Part shown: positions 1-8,646 of the stretch, in pieces
How the letters are laid out: every line of letters begins with the position of its first letter
Position numbering within the stretch: position 1 is the first letter of the stretch
Assembly (NCBI RefSeq): GCF_004339805.1
Contig: NZ_SLUI01000010.1
Location: 115,153 to 179,152 of the forward strand
Reading direction: 5' to 3'
Length of the DNA stretch: 64,000 nt
Origin: Anaerospora hongkongensis
Lineage (GTDB): Bacteria; Bacillota; Negativicutes; Sporomusales; DSM-15969
Translations under genes and position numbers: made by a program
The notes under the pieces: generated by a model
What the model was told of the DNA's origin: nothing
Database searches by the model: none
The model's input: only the letters and a program-made list of their open reading frames with translations

Positions 1-306
1 CCTGTTTTCCGCAGCCATTCAGAATCTATTAATATTGAGCTTGAAGGTCCTTTATCCGTTGAAGATGCAAAACAGCTTCTTGCAGCTTTTCCGGGGGTTA
101 TTGTTGAAGATAACCCAGATGAAATGATCTATCCGATGCCATTATATACTTCAGACCGAAATGAGGTTTTTGTCGGCCGCATTCGTAAAGACAGCTCCGT
201 ACCTCACGGCCTCAACATGTGGGTTGTCGGTGATCAGATAAGAAAGGGCGCAGCTTTAAATGCCTTGCAAATTGCCGAATATATGATTGAGCAAAACTTA
301 ATTTGA
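1..306 (+). CDS. asd: Aspartate-semialdehyde dehydrogenase, C-terminal part (cut by window edge)
   Basis: The reading frame is open from base 1 to the TGA at 304-306, so the gene starts before the window; about 101 residues are visible. Asd makes aspartate semialdehyde from aspartyl phosphate, the branch point to lysine, diaminopimelate, threonine and methionine. The visible part contains the family's C-terminal segment, with VPHGLNMWVVGDQIRKGAA followed by ALQIAEYMI near the end, where the NADP and dimer contacts lie. It is followed 10 bp later by dapG and then dapA, the same order as in Bacillus subtilis, which supports the call and suggests an operon. Confidence 0.9.
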   Translation, partial: PVFRSHSESINIELEGPLSVEDAKQLLAAFPGVIVEDNPDEMIYPMPLYTSDRNEVFVGRIRKDSSVPHGLNMWVVGDQIRKGAALNALQIAEYMIEQNLI

Positions 307-316
307 GGTGCAAAGA

Positions 317-1537
317 ATGCGTATTATCGTGCAAAAATTTGGGGGGACATCAGTCGCCTCACCGGAAGTTCGACAAATGGTTTTGGCAAAGATTGAACAG
401 GCACGTCAGCAAGGTTATCGTCCCGTAGTGGTAGTTTCCGCTATGGGACGTAAAGGTGACACCTATGCAACAGATACCTTGATCGGCGTGGCAAAAAATG
501 CTTATAAGCACATTGCCGCAAGAGAACTTGATCAAATTATGTACTGCGGTGAAATGATATCGGCCGTTGTTATGGCTGGCACAATGCAAGCTGCGGGTAT
601 CGATGCGGTTATGCTGACCGGTGGCCAGGCAGGGATGATCACTGATAATAATTTTAATAATGGACGTATTTTAAAAGTTGACCCGACGCGAATGATTAAT
701 CTTTTGAAAATAGGAAAAACGCCGGTTGTCTGCGGTTTTCAGGGGATGACTGTTGATGGGGAACTGACCACACTGGGGCGTGGCGGCAGCGATACTACTG
801 CTGCGGCATTGGGAGCGGCTCTTAATGCAGAATTAGTTGAAATTTATACCGATGTGGACGGCATAATGACCGCTGATCCACGAATTGTTAAAAATGCCAA
901 AATATTAGACCAAATTAGTTATGGTGAAGTTTGTCAGCTGGCTCATCAGGGGGCAAAAGTTATTCATCCGCGGGCTGTTGAAATTGCTATGCAAAAAAAT
1001 ATTCCGCTTGTGGTTAAATCTACATTTTCTGATGCGCCAGGCACATTGATCACTAATGTTGTTCAGCAGGAAACCAGTGAAACAGCCGTGTCTGATCGTG
1101 TAGCAACAGGAGTTACATACCTGCCTGGGGTTATGCAGATTAAGGTTATTTTAGAGGCCTCAACGACTCACAATGAAAGTTTTAAAGTATTTCGTGCTAT
1201 GGCCGAAAGTGGAATCAGTGTTGATTTAATAAATGTGCATCCGGGGTTAATCATGTTTACGGTTATGGAAGACGTAGCAGATGCGGCAACTGTTAAGTTA
1301 GCTGCTCTTGGCTATCAGGTCGAAACCACTCGCAACTGTGCCAAAGTATCGGTAGTAGGCGGCGGAATGCGTGAAGTTCCTGGAGTGATGGCCAATTTTG
1401 TTGAAGCGTTATCTTTTAACGATATACCGATTCTGCAGACGGTCGATTCTCATACATCCATTTCAGTTCTTGTTAAAAACGATGATGTCAATAAAGCTGT
1501 TACGGCCTTGCATGAACGGTTCGGTTTATCCAATTAA
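317..1537 (+). CDS. dapG: Aspartate kinase, DapG type
   Basis: Phosphorylates aspartate, the first step towards diaminopimelate and lysine. The 406-residue protein starts with the kinase motif VQKFGGTS and has the amino-acid kinase fold up to about residue 240 (TTLGRGGSDTTA, YTDVDGIMTADPR). Two C-terminal ACT regulatory domains follow, starting near residue 260 (GVTYLPGVMQIKV) and 340 (AKVSVVGGGMREVPGV). I chose the ATG at 317, 6 bases after the GAGGTG ribosome site, over an in-frame GTG at 308 that overlaps it. Length and order (asd-dapG-dapA) match the B. subtilis diaminopimelate-sensitive enzyme, whose product also feeds dipicolinate and spore cortex. The effector specificity is inferred from synteny only. 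Confidence 0.93.
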   Translation: MRIIVQKFGGTSVASPEVRQMVLAKIEQARQQGYRPVVVVSAMGRKGDTYATDTLIGVAKNAYKHIAARELDQIMYCGEMISAVVMAGTMQAAGIDAVMLTGGQAGMITDNNFNNGRILKVDPTRMINLLKIGKTPVVCGFQGMTVDGELTTLGRGGSDTTAAALGAALNAELVEIYTDVDGIMTADPRIVKNAKILDQISYGEVCQLAHQGAKVIHPRAVEIAMQKNIPLVVKSTFSDAPGTLITNVVQQETSETAVSDRVATGVTYLPGVMQIKVILEASTTHNESFKVFRAMAESGISVDLINVHPGLIMFTVMEDVADAATVKLAALGYQVETTRNCAKVSVVGGGMREVPGVMANFVEALSFNDIPILQTVDSHTSISVLVKNDDVNKAVTALHERFGLSN

Positions 1538-1550
1538 AGGGGAGGATAAT

Positions 1551-2435
1551 ATGAAAGATTTCGGAAGAATTCTAACGGCTATGGTTACCCCATTTAATTC
1601 TGACCAAACTGTAAATTATGCTGCAGCAGCGCAATTAGCCCAATATCTTGTTGCAAATGGTTCTGATGGAGTTGTGGTTGCTGGAAGTACCGGTGAGTCT
1701 GCAACACTAAGCAATGAAGAGAAACTCAGGTTATTTTCAAGTGTGCTGGATGCTATTGGCGATAAAGCTACGGTGATTGCCGGCACAGGGTCAAATGATA
1801 CACGTGCTTCCATAGCACTAACGCAGGCAGCTGAAAAGCTAGGTGTCCATGGTGCTATGCTTGTCGGTCCCTATTATAATAAACCAACTCAAGAGGGCTT
1901 TTACCAACATTTTAAAACAATTGCCGATTCCAGTGCTTTGCCTTTCATTGTATACAACGTGCCAGGCCGTACAAGTTCCAATATTTTGCCGCCAACTATT
2001 GCACGGCTTACTGCATGTAAAAATATTATCGCTGTTAAGGAAGCCAGTGGAAGCCTTGATCAGGTTTCCGAAATTATTCGGATTACACCAGAGGGCTTTT
2101 TAGTATATAGCGGCGATGACGGCCTTACTTTGCCGGTGTTAGCGGTTGGCGGAGCAGGGGTAATTAGTGTTGCCGGACATATTGTTGGTAAGCAAATGAA
2201 AGAGATGATTACAGCCTTCTTCCAGGGGGATCTGGCAAAGGCTCAAGCAATTCATTTAGAGCTTCACCCGTTTTTCCGGGCTATTTTTGTGACGACTAAT
2301 CCTATTCCGATCAAAACAGCAGTTAATCTAATTGGCTTGAATGCGGGACCGCTTCGCTTGCCGATGGTGGAAGCAACCGACAGTGAAGTGGATTATATAA
2401 AAAAAGCGATGCAGGATGTTGGCGCTTTGGCGTAA
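1551..2435 (+). CDS. dapA: 4-hydroxy-tetrahydrodipicolinate synthase
   Basis: Condenses pyruvate with aspartate semialdehyde in the lysine/diaminopimelate pathway. The 294-residue TIM barrel shows the family motifs: GSTGES near residue 46 (pyruvate carboxylate site), YNVPGRT near 135 with the catalytic tyrosine, and the Schiff-base lysine K163 in AVKEASG. The ATG at 1551 follows a GGGGAGG site by 7 bases. The frame runs open upstream into dapG, but those residues are not DapA-like, so the longer start is rejected. Third gene of the asd-dapG-dapA operon, ending before a strong hairpin. Confidence 0.95.
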   Translation: MKDFGRILTAMVTPFNSDQTVNYAAAAQLAQYLVANGSDGVVVAGSTGESATLSNEEKLRLFSSVLDAIGDKATVIAGTGSNDTRASIALTQAAEKLGVHGAMLVGPYYNKPTQEGFYQHFKTIADSSALPFIVYNVPGRTSSNILPPTIARLTACKNIIAVKEASGSLDQVSEIIRITPEGFLVYSGDDGLTLPVLAVGGAGVISVAGHIVGKQMKEMITAFFQGDLAKAQAIHLELHPFFRAIFVTTNPIPIKTAVNLIGLNAGPLRLPMVEATDSEVDYIKKAMQDVGALA

Positions 2436-2437
2436 AG

Positions 2438-2468
2438 TTCAGCCATCCCCTTTTAGGGGATGGCTGAA
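2438..2468 (+). terminator. Stem-loop after dapA
   Basis: A perfect 13-bp inverted repeat (TTCAGCCATCCCC and its complement around a 5-base loop) starts 3 bases after the dapA stop. Only a weak T-rich tail follows (GTATTTATAA), so it may be a poor intrinsic terminator or an RNA-stabilising 3' end. Confidence 0.55.
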
Positions 2469-2515
2469 GTATTTATAAGGGGAATTTGCATATAATAACC
2501 TAGTATATTTGCCAC

Positions 2516-2544
2516 TTGTTGTAAATGCCAGAATACGATATAAT
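2516..2544 (+). promoter_or_regulatory. Sigma-A-type promoter for the RNase J gene
   Basis: TTGTTG at 2516-2521 and a perfect TATAAT at 2539-2544 are separated by exactly 17 bases. It lies downstream of the dapA hairpin and about 130 bases ahead of the rnj start, so RNase J would be made from its own promoter with a long leader. Confidence 0.7.
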
Positions 2545-2550
2545 AAAAAT

Positions 2551-2674
2551 CAAGTGGACGGAACGGCGTAGTCCTTAACTATTTCGACATGGGCGGCGGT
2601 ATAGAGAAATAGGGTTGTCTTTTCGCTGTTTTTTGCTTTATTTTACAATTGATCTTTCGGAGGTGTAACTTTTT
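2551..2674 (+). other. Long, possibly structured 5' leader of the RNase J gene
   Basis: About 120 bases separate the predicted transcription start from the TTG start codon. The leader contains pairable segments: GGAC (2556-2559) with GTCC (2570-2573), and CTATTTC (2579-2585) with GAAATAG (2606-2612), followed by a T-rich stretch (2619-2645). I do not recognise a known riboswitch. A leader-mediated autocontrol of RNase J would be plausible but is inference. Confidence 0.35.
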
Positions 2675-4339
2675 TTGGCCAAATTACCGCAAAAATTACA
2701 GATAATTCCTCTTGGCGGGCTTGGTGAGATCGGAAAAAATATGACTGTCGTTCGTTGCGGGGACGACATCATCGTAATTGATTCGGGTCTGATGTTTCCG
2801 GAGGATAGCATGCCGGGTATTGACTTAGTAATACCTGATATTTCCTATTTGCTCGAAAATAAGGATTTAGTACGTGCTATTATTTTAACTCATGGACATG
2901 AAGACCACATTGGAGCCTTACCTTATATACTGAAGCAATTGAGCGTACCTGTTTACGGAACACGGCTGACTTTGGGAATCGTGGGTAACCGGTTAAAAGA
3001 AAACAATATTGCCAACAGTGCTTTACATACTGTCGCGGCAGGTGATGAAATTGTTTTAGGACATTTCAAAATCGGTTTTATCCATGTCAATCATAGTATT
3101 GCCGATTCTGTGGCGTTGTCGATAAAAACACCGGTGGGGACGATTGTTCATACCGGGGACTTTAAGTTTGATCAGACCCCTGTTGATGGCCGGAGCAGTG
3201 ACTTGCATAAGTTTTCGGAGTTAGGTGATCAAGGCGTTCTCGTTTTGCTTGCCGACAGTACAAATGCCGAACGTCCTGGCTACACAATGAGTGAACGAAC
3301 GGTGGGGGCAACCTTTGAAGAAACATTCCGGACGGCACGCGAACGCATTGTTATTGCTACTTTTTCTTCCAACATCCACCGCATTCAACAAGCAATTAAT
3401 GCTGCTTGTAAATATAACAGAAAAGTAGCCATCTTAGGTCGCAGTATGATTAATATTGTCACTATCGCGATTGAACTCGGACATCTGCATATTCCGGACG
3501 GCGTATTGATTGATATTGATGAAATAAACAATTACCCGCCTTCAGGAATTGTCATTATAACAACAGGCAGTCAGGGAGAGCCAATGTCGGCGTTGACGCG
3601 CATGGCGATGTCGGATCATAAAAAAGTCGATATTGCTCCGGGGGATACGATAATTATTTCCGCAACACCTATTCCCGGTAATGAAAAACTGGTATATCGT
3701 AATGTTGACCACCTTCTCCGCCAAGGTGCTGAAGTCGTTTATGAGTCTCAGGCAGGTATTCACGTTTCCGGTCATGCCAGCCAGGAAGAGTTAAAATTAA
3801 TCCATAACCTAGTGAGGCCCAAGTTTTTTATACCCGTTCACGGAGAATACCGCCATTTAATTAAACATGCTAAGTTAGCACAGGATTTAGGAATGGCTAG
3901 GGAAAACATCTTCCTGGCTGATAATGGATCCGTTCTCGAATTTACACGTGAAAAGGGACAGTTGAGCGGCAAAGTAACAGCTGGCAGTGTCCTTGTTGAT
4001 GGACTAGGTGTTGGTGATGTTGGCAATATTGTCTTAAGAGACCGGCGCCAGTTATCTCAGGATGGTATACTAATCATGGTTGTTACAATGGATAAAGAAA
4101 GTGGTTCGATACTGGTCGGACCTGATATTGTGTCGCGTGGCTTTGTCTATGTACGGGAATCAGAGCAATTAATGGAAGAGGCAAAGGAGCGTGTAAAGCA
4201 GGCTCTGGAAAAATGTGAGGTCAATGGTATTACCGAATGGGCTTCGATTAAAACTAGTGTCCGTGAGGTATTGGGGAAATATTTATATGAAAAAACACGC
4301 CGCCGGCCTATGATTTTACCAATAATCATGGAAGTCTGA
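2675..4339 (+). CDS. rnj: Ribonuclease J
   Basis: Metallo-beta-lactamase/beta-CASP ribonuclease with 5'-3' exo- and endonuclease activity, central to mRNA decay and rRNA maturation in Firmicutes. The 554-residue protein has the zinc motif H73-G-H75-E-D77-H78 (LTHGHEDHIG), later metal ligands in HTGDFKFD, the beta-CASP insert (residues ~210-370, including ATFSSNIHRIQQ) and the C-terminal domain (PDIVSRGFVYVRE). Start is TTG at 2675, 9 bases after CGGAGGTG. It sits between dapA and tepA, the place of B. subtilis rnjB, but from the sequence alone I cannot assign it to J1 or J2. Confidence 0.93.
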   Translation: MAKLPQKLQIIPLGGLGEIGKNMTVVRCGDDIIVIDSGLMFPEDSMPGIDLVIPDISYLLENKDLVRAIILTHGHEDHIGALPYILKQLSVPVYGTRLTLGIVGNRLKENNIANSALHTVAAGDEIVLGHFKIGFIHVNHSIADSVALSIKTPVGTIVHTGDFKFDQTPVDGRSSDLHKFSELGDQGVLVLLADSTNAERPGYTMSERTVGATFEETFRTARERIVIATFSSNIHRIQQAINAACKYNRKVAILGRSMINIVTIAIELGHLHIPDGVLIDIDEINNYPPSGIVIITTGSQGEPMSALTRMAMSDHKKVDIAPGDTIIISATPIPGNEKLVYRNVDHLLRQGAEVVYESQAGIHVSGHASQEELKLIHNLVRPKFFIPVHGEYRHLIKHAKLAQDLGMARENIFLADNGSVLEFTREKGQLSGKVTAGSVLVDGLGVGDVGNIVLRDRRQLSQDGILIMVVTMDKESGSILVGPDIVSRGFVYVRESEQLMEEAKERVKQALEKCEVNGITEWASIKTSVREVLGKYLYEKTRRRPMILPIIMEV

Positions 4340-4343
4340 TCCA

Positions 4344-4375
4344 AAACCGAGGTTAAATCCTCGGTTTATCTTTTT
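4344..4375 (+). terminator. Intrinsic terminator after rnj
   Basis: AAACCGAGG pairs with CCTCGGTTT around a 6-base loop, followed by ATCTTTTT, 4 bases after the rnj stop. Confidence 0.85.
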
Positions 4376-4407
4376 GATTTCGGTATGAAACTTGAATCCG
4401 GGTCCAT

Positions 4408-4428
4408 ACTAGTAAGGATATTACTAGT
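4408..4428 (+). repeat. Short perfect inverted repeat ahead of tepA
   Basis: ACTAGTAA (4408-4415) and TTACTAGT (4421-4428) flank GGATA, directly before the tepA ribosome site (GGAGGG, 4430-4435). It could be an operator or an RNA hairpin next to the Shine-Dalgarno. No regulator can be named. Confidence 0.4.
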
Positions 4429-4440
4429 TGGAGGGAAATT

Positions 4441-5229
4441 ATGATAGATAATGACAACCCTGTTATAGCTCCTCCTGGAACAAATCCGGAAAATCCCACT
4501 GAGCCGGCTTTACCGGCAGAGACACCCAAAAAACACCGGTCAGCTTCAGCAAAAAAAGGGACAGCCGTCGAAAATATTCAGGAACTCGGCAGTACTGAGG
4601 TGCCTACTGCTAAATCAAATGTCCATGTAATGACAATTATCGGACAAATTGAAGGCCATATGGTGCTTCCACCTCAGAATAAAACCACAAAATATGAACA
4701 TATTATGCCGCAACTGGTTGCTATCGAGCAAAATCCGGAAATTGAAGGGTTAATGCTGCTGTTAAACACGGTTGGGGGCGATGTTGAAGCCGGTTTGGCG
4801 ATTGCAGAAATGATTGCCAGCATGTCTAAGCCGTCCGTTTCCATTGTTCTCGGCGGCGGACACAGCATCGGTGCTCCGATTGCCGTGTCAGCCACCTACT
4901 CATTTATTGTAGAAAGTGCCAGCATGACAATCCATCCGATTCGACTTACCGGAATGGTTATTGGCGCTCCCAGTTCTTTTGACTATTTAGAGAAAATGCA
5001 GGATAGAGTTAATAAATTTGTTGTAAGCCATTCCAGTATCAACGAAAAGAAATGGAAAGAACTATTGTTTAAGACAGGAGAGCTTTCCCGCGATATTGGC
5101 ACGAATGTTGTCGGCAAGGACGCGGTTCATTACGGCCTAATCAACGAAGTCGGCGGTGTTTCTAATGCGCTTGTCAAACTACAGCAGTTAATTAAAGCCC
5201 AAAAGGAAAGTAAGGGGTTGAAGCAATAA
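4441..5229 (+). CDS. tepA: ClpP-fold serine protease, TepA family
   Basis: Member of the TepA/YmfB branch of the ClpP fold, described in B. subtilis as a translocation-enhancing or germination-related protease. The 262-residue protein has a low-complexity Pro/Ala/Lys-rich N-terminus (residues 1-60). The ClpP-like core contains the nucleophile Ser142 in GGGHSIGAP and His165 in MTIHPIRL. This spacing differs from true ClpP but is usual for TepA. Start ATG 4441 follows GGAGGG by 5 bases. Its TAA overlaps the ATG of the ylzJ-like gene. The tepA-ylzJ-spoIIIE order matches Bacillus. Confidence 0.88.
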   Translation: MIDNDNPVIAPPGTNPENPTEPALPAETPKKHRSASAKKGTAVENIQELGSTEVPTAKSNVHVMTIIGQIEGHMVLPPQNKTTKYEHIMPQLVAIEQNPEIEGLMLLLNTVGGDVEAGLAIAEMIASMSKPSVSIVLGGGHSIGAPIAVSATYSFIVESASMTIHPIRLTGMVIGAPSSFDYLEKMQDRVNKFVVSHSSINEKKWKELLFKTGELSRDIGTNVVGKDAVHYGLINEVGGVSNALVKLQQLIKAQKESKGLKQ

Positions 5230-5468
5230 TGGTATTATGGACCATTATCCCTTCTGAACTTATTTTCCAGGAGCAAAGCGCGGCGGTAGCGCCTGTCTAT
5301 GAAGAAGTCGATTTGGCCGGTAAGAAAGTTATTGTGGAAAGGTGTTCACCTAACCAGTCAAAAATTGTTAAACTAATATCCACCTGCCCTGATGATTATC
5401 TGTTGGCAGAGTTCCAGCCGGGAACTTTGTTGACTTATAAACCATCTTACGAACAGACAACTAGCTAA
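5229..5468 (+). CDS. ylzJ: YlzJ-like small protein
   Basis: Small 79-residue soluble protein of the YlzJ family (function unknown). It begins [13 protein letters not shown] and ends in the GTLLTYKP region, as is usual for the family. The start codon overlaps the tepA stop (TAATG), so it is translationally coupled to tepA. A strong terminator follows, closing a two-gene tepA-ylzJ unit ahead of ftsK/spoIIIE, as in Bacillus. Confidence 0.75.
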   Translation: MVLWTIIPSELIFQEQSAAVAPVYEEVDLAGKKVIVERCSPNQSKIVKLISTCPDDYLLAEFQPGTLLTYKPSYEQTTS

Positions 5469-5477
5469 GAAAAGAAG

Positions 5478-5512
5478 GGAAAAGCTTTCATGTGGAGAGC
5501 TTTTCCTTTTTT
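5478..5512 (+). terminator. Intrinsic terminator after ylzJ
   Basis: GGAAAAGCT pairs with AGCTTTTCC (11-base loop), then six T residues. Begins 9 bases after the ylzJ stop. Confidence 0.88.
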
Positions 5513-5575
5513 ATGGAAAAGGAAAGGGATTTAAATAAATTTGTCGAATATACGTAATTTCAGAGGTGGTGCGGC

Positions 5576-7741
5576 TTGTTGAAATGGATTACAGAGTCTA
5601 ATTCGGAATTAAAGTATGAATTGTTAGGACTATTGTATATAACCGCAGGACTTATATCTTTTATCAGCTTAATTGGTTTTCATGCCGGACCTGTTGGTAT
5701 CTTTATCAGTAAAATGCTGAAGTATACTTTTGGTGTAGGAGCAGTCATTTTACCTATAGTTGCCATTCTTATCGGTTCCCGGTATATTTGGAGCCGCCAG
5801 CCAATTGTTTATTCCGCAAGATTTTGGGGGCTTGCTTTACTTTACTTTTTATTGCTGACTATCTACCATCATTTTGTAATCGCTGAAAGCAAAGAGATTT
5901 TACCGGAGAGTCTTGTTCCTGGTGGCGGATTCATCGGTGGAATTACCTTGTTTTCACTTCGCAAATTATTTGGGTTAGACGGCAGTTTAATTGTACTGAT
6001 TGCATTATCAATTTCTGCCTTGCTTTTGGCTACTACATGGTCCTTGGCAAAAGCTTTATTACTGGCTAAAGAAAAGGCTGCAGACAGCTTACAGACCGCT
6101 AAAGAGGCCATTGCCTGTACTTATGAACAGATGGCAGAGCATTATGAAGAGAACGAGCGGTCAAAAACCGTATTCTATAATCAAGAGAAAGAGCAGACTG
6201 AGCGTTCAGCAGCACCCCCACGGGTTAATAAGCCGGTTATTATACCGGATGAACCGCTTGTAACTGAAGATGCGGATATGCCAAATTCGGTACCGGCCAC
6301 AGTTACTCCTGTGGCTGGAACTCAGCCTTATACGGTTCCTCCGCTTACCCTATTAAAGAAGTCACTAAAGCCAAAACAAAATAAAAGTAAAGAAGTCGGC
6401 GATAATGCCCGGATTCTCGAAGAAACGCTAGCCAGCTTTGGGATAAGTATAAAAATCGTGAATACATGCCAGGGACCGGCAGTAACCCGTTATGAGCTTG
6501 AGCCTGCCCCGGGAGTAAAAGTGAGCAAGATTGTCAATTTATCAGACGACATTGCATTAAAACTGGCAGCTCCGGGTGTGCGCATTGAAGCTCCAATTCC
6601 TGGCAAGGCCGCAATCGGGATTGAAGTTCCTAATAAGGATGTTGCCAGTGTACATCAACGCGAAGTGCTGGAAAGCGAAGAATTTCAAAAAGCCCCTTCC
6701 CGCCTGACCGTAGCCTTAGGCAAGGATATTGCCGGTATGCCGATTATAGCAGATTTGGCCAAAATGCCTCATTTGCTCGTTGCAGGTGCCACAGGTTCCG
6801 GGAAAAGTGTGTGCATCAATACGTTAATTACCAGTATTTTATTCCGTGCACACCCGAGCGAAGTGAAGTTTGTATTGATTGATCCCAAAGTTGTTGAGCT
6901 TTCTAATTACAACGGCGTACCTCATTTATTGACTCCGGTAGTAACGGATGCTAAAAAAGCGGCAGCAGCTCTACGCTGGGCTGTTCAGGAAATGGAGCGG
7001 CGTTATGCCTTGTTTGCCTCTACAGGCGTAAGAGATATCAGCCGGTATAATGAAGTTACCGTCGATGACAAGCTGCCGCTGATCGTCATTATAATTGATG
7101 AATTAGCTGATTTAATGATGGTTGCTCCTGTTGATGTCGAAGATGCGATTTGCCGTTTAGCACAAATGGCTCGCGCTGCCGGACTTCATCTGGTGCTTGC
7201 AACCCAAAGACCTTCTGTTGATGTCATTACCGGTACGATAAAAGCAAATGTTCCTTCCCGTATATCCTTTGCTGTATCCTCACAAGTTGATTCACGTACA
7301 ATACTGGATATGGCCGGTGCAGAAAAATTACTTGGAAAAGGAGATATGCTGTTTTATCCCGTAGGAGCTGCTAAACCTCTCCGGGTTCAAGGCGCTTTTA
7401 TTGCGGACAACGAAGTAGAAGAGCTAGTTACGTATATCAAACGTCAGGCTGAACCGGAATATACCGAGGAAGTTACTGCTGGCTGCCCAGAAGCCGCTGA
7501 CGATAAAGAACAGGACAAGTTCGAAGATGAAATGCTGGAAGAAGCTGTGCGAATGGTCCTCGAAACCGGGCAAGCCTCTGTATCTATGCTGCAGCGTAAA
7601 TTTAGGATTGGCTACACGCGAGCTGCAAGATTAATTGATACTATGGAAGAATTGAAGATAGTCGGCCCCAATGTAGGCAGTAAGGCAAGAGAAATAATCA
7701 TGACATCTGACCAGGTTTATACGAAATATTTCAGGCAATAA
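5576..7741 (+). CDS. ftsK: DNA translocase FtsK/SpoIIIE
   Basis: Septal DNA pump that moves chromosomes through division or sporulation septa. The 721 residues hold four predicted membrane helices (about 18-160), a variable hydrophilic linker (about 165-270), and the alpha/beta motor. The motor has Walker A GATGSGKS near residue 403 and Walker [14 protein letters not shown] near 503. A C-terminal winged-helix gamma domain follows (about 655-720, [24 protein letters not shown]) that reads KOPS/SRS sites. Start is TTG at 5576, after AGAGGTGGTG, with a second TTG immediately next. The place after tepA-ylzJ is that of B. subtilis spoIIIE. Whether it serves vegetative division, sporulation or both cannot be told here. 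Confidence 0.93.
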   Translation: MLKWITESNSELKYELLGLLYITAGLISFISLIGFHAGPVGIFISKMLKYTFGVGAVILPIVAILIGSRYIWSRQPIVYSARFWGLALLYFLLLTIYHHFVIAESKEILPESLVPGGGFIGGITLFSLRKLFGLDGSLIVLIALSISALLLATTWSLAKALLLAKEKAADSLQTAKEAIACTYEQMAEHYEENERSKTVFYNQEKEQTERSAAPPRVNKPVIIPDEPLVTEDADMPNSVPATVTPVAGTQPYTVPPLTLLKKSLKPKQNKSKEVGDNARILEETLASFGISIKIVNTCQGPAVTRYELEPAPGVKVSKIVNLSDDIALKLAAPGVRIEAPIPGKAAIGIEVPNKDVASVHQREVLESEEFQKAPSRLTVALGKDIAGMPIIADLAKMPHLLVAGATGSGKSVCINTLITSILFRAHPSEVKFVLIDPKVVELSNYNGVPHLLTPVVTDAKKAAAALRWAVQEMERRYALFASTGVRDISRYNEVTVDDKLPLIVIIIDELADLMMVAPVDVEDAICRLAQMARAAGLHLVLATQRPSVDVITGTIKANVPSRISFAVSSQVDSRTILDMAGAEKLLGKGDMLFYPVGAAKPLRVQGAFIADNEVEELVTYIKRQAEPEYTEEVTAGCPEAADDKEQDKFEDEMLEEAVRMVLETGQASVSMLQRKFRIGYTRAARLIDTMEELKIVGPNVGSKAREIIMTSDQVYTKYFRQ

Positions 7742-7838
7742 TAGTATAAAGAGTTAATTCCGTAAGATAATTAATGCTGACCGATACAGCAATCACGGCA
7801 ATAATTGATTTTGTACAATAGTTGGAGGAGGTAGTTTC

Positions 7839-8582
7839 GTGGAGACGGTAGGAGAAATACTGCTATCCGAGAGGGAAAAAAGAGGTCTGACGGTAAAAGA
7901 TGTAGAAGCTGCTACGAGTATTCGCGCATTATACATAAGTGCTATTGAAAACAATAATTTTACCGTAATCCCTGGTGAAGTGTATCTGAAAGGTTTTATA
8001 CGAAATTATGCTAATTACTTAGGACTAAATGGCCAGGAAATGGTTGATTTGTATAGAAAACAGCAACTTCCGCCTAGTGAAACTTTTGCTGAGCCACCGA
8101 TGCCAGAGACTGATGCGAGCCCGGCAGCTGCTAATTCCGGCAGCTTTGGTACCAAATGGGTTATACTTGGCGCAGCAGCAGTTATTCTTGCTGCCGGTGC
8201 CTGGTGGCTTACGACCGGCAAAGAATCAAATCCGGTTCAGCCAAAGGCTGGAATTCCGGCTCCTGCTCAGCAGCAGGCCCCCATACAGTCGCAAGCACAA
8301 GCACCAATACCGTCTCCCCTGCCTGCACAGCAACCTGCTAAAACCAAACCAGTCGCAGTTACCGCAAAGTTTACTGCTGAATGCTGGGCACAAATTACTG
8401 TTGACGGTAAAGAAGTGTTTGAGGGAATGGTCGAAGCTGGCGCATTAAAAACATGGGAGGCGGAGCAAACTATTACTGTTAAATTGGGCAATGCTGGTGC
8501 CGCCGAATTAGTTCATAATGGACAACCGGTTGGAAAGCTGGGTTCTCTCGGAGAAGTTGTAGTTAAAAAATTCACGCGTTAG
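7839..8582 (+). CDS. rodZ: RodZ-like helix-turn-helix membrane protein
   Basis: Morphology protein linking MreB to the membrane. It has an N-terminal HTH_25 domain (residues ~6-75, [20 protein letters not shown]), a Pro/Ala-rich segment, one membrane helix (about 107-126) and a periplasmic or outer Gln/Pro-rich linker. A C-terminal beta domain of the DUF4115 type follows (about 175-247, [16 protein letters not shown]). GTG start at 7839 after GGAGGAGGT. 247 residues is normal. In Bacillus rodZ also lies between spoIIIE and recA. Confidence 0.85.
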   Translation: METVGEILLSEREKRGLTVKDVEAATSIRALYISAIENNNFTVIPGEVYLKGFIRNYANYLGLNGQEMVDLYRKQQLPPSETFAEPPMPETDASPAAANSGSFGTKWVILGAAAVILAAGAWWLTTGKESNPVQPKAGIPAPAQQQAPIQSQAQAPIPSPLPAQQPAKTKPVAVTAKFTAECWAQITVDGKEVFEGMVEAGALKTWEAEQTITVKLGNAGAAELVHNGQPVGKLGSLGEVVVKKFTR

Positions 8583-8646
8583 ATTAACGATACTCCTGGG
8601 GCTTGGGTATGTACTCCAAGTCCTATTTACTTACTGGAGAGATGAT

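Noticed and set aside
1398..1550. Longer N-terminus for DapA
   Set aside because: The upstream extension overlaps dapG in another frame, is not DapA-like, and a good ribosome site precedes ATG 1551.
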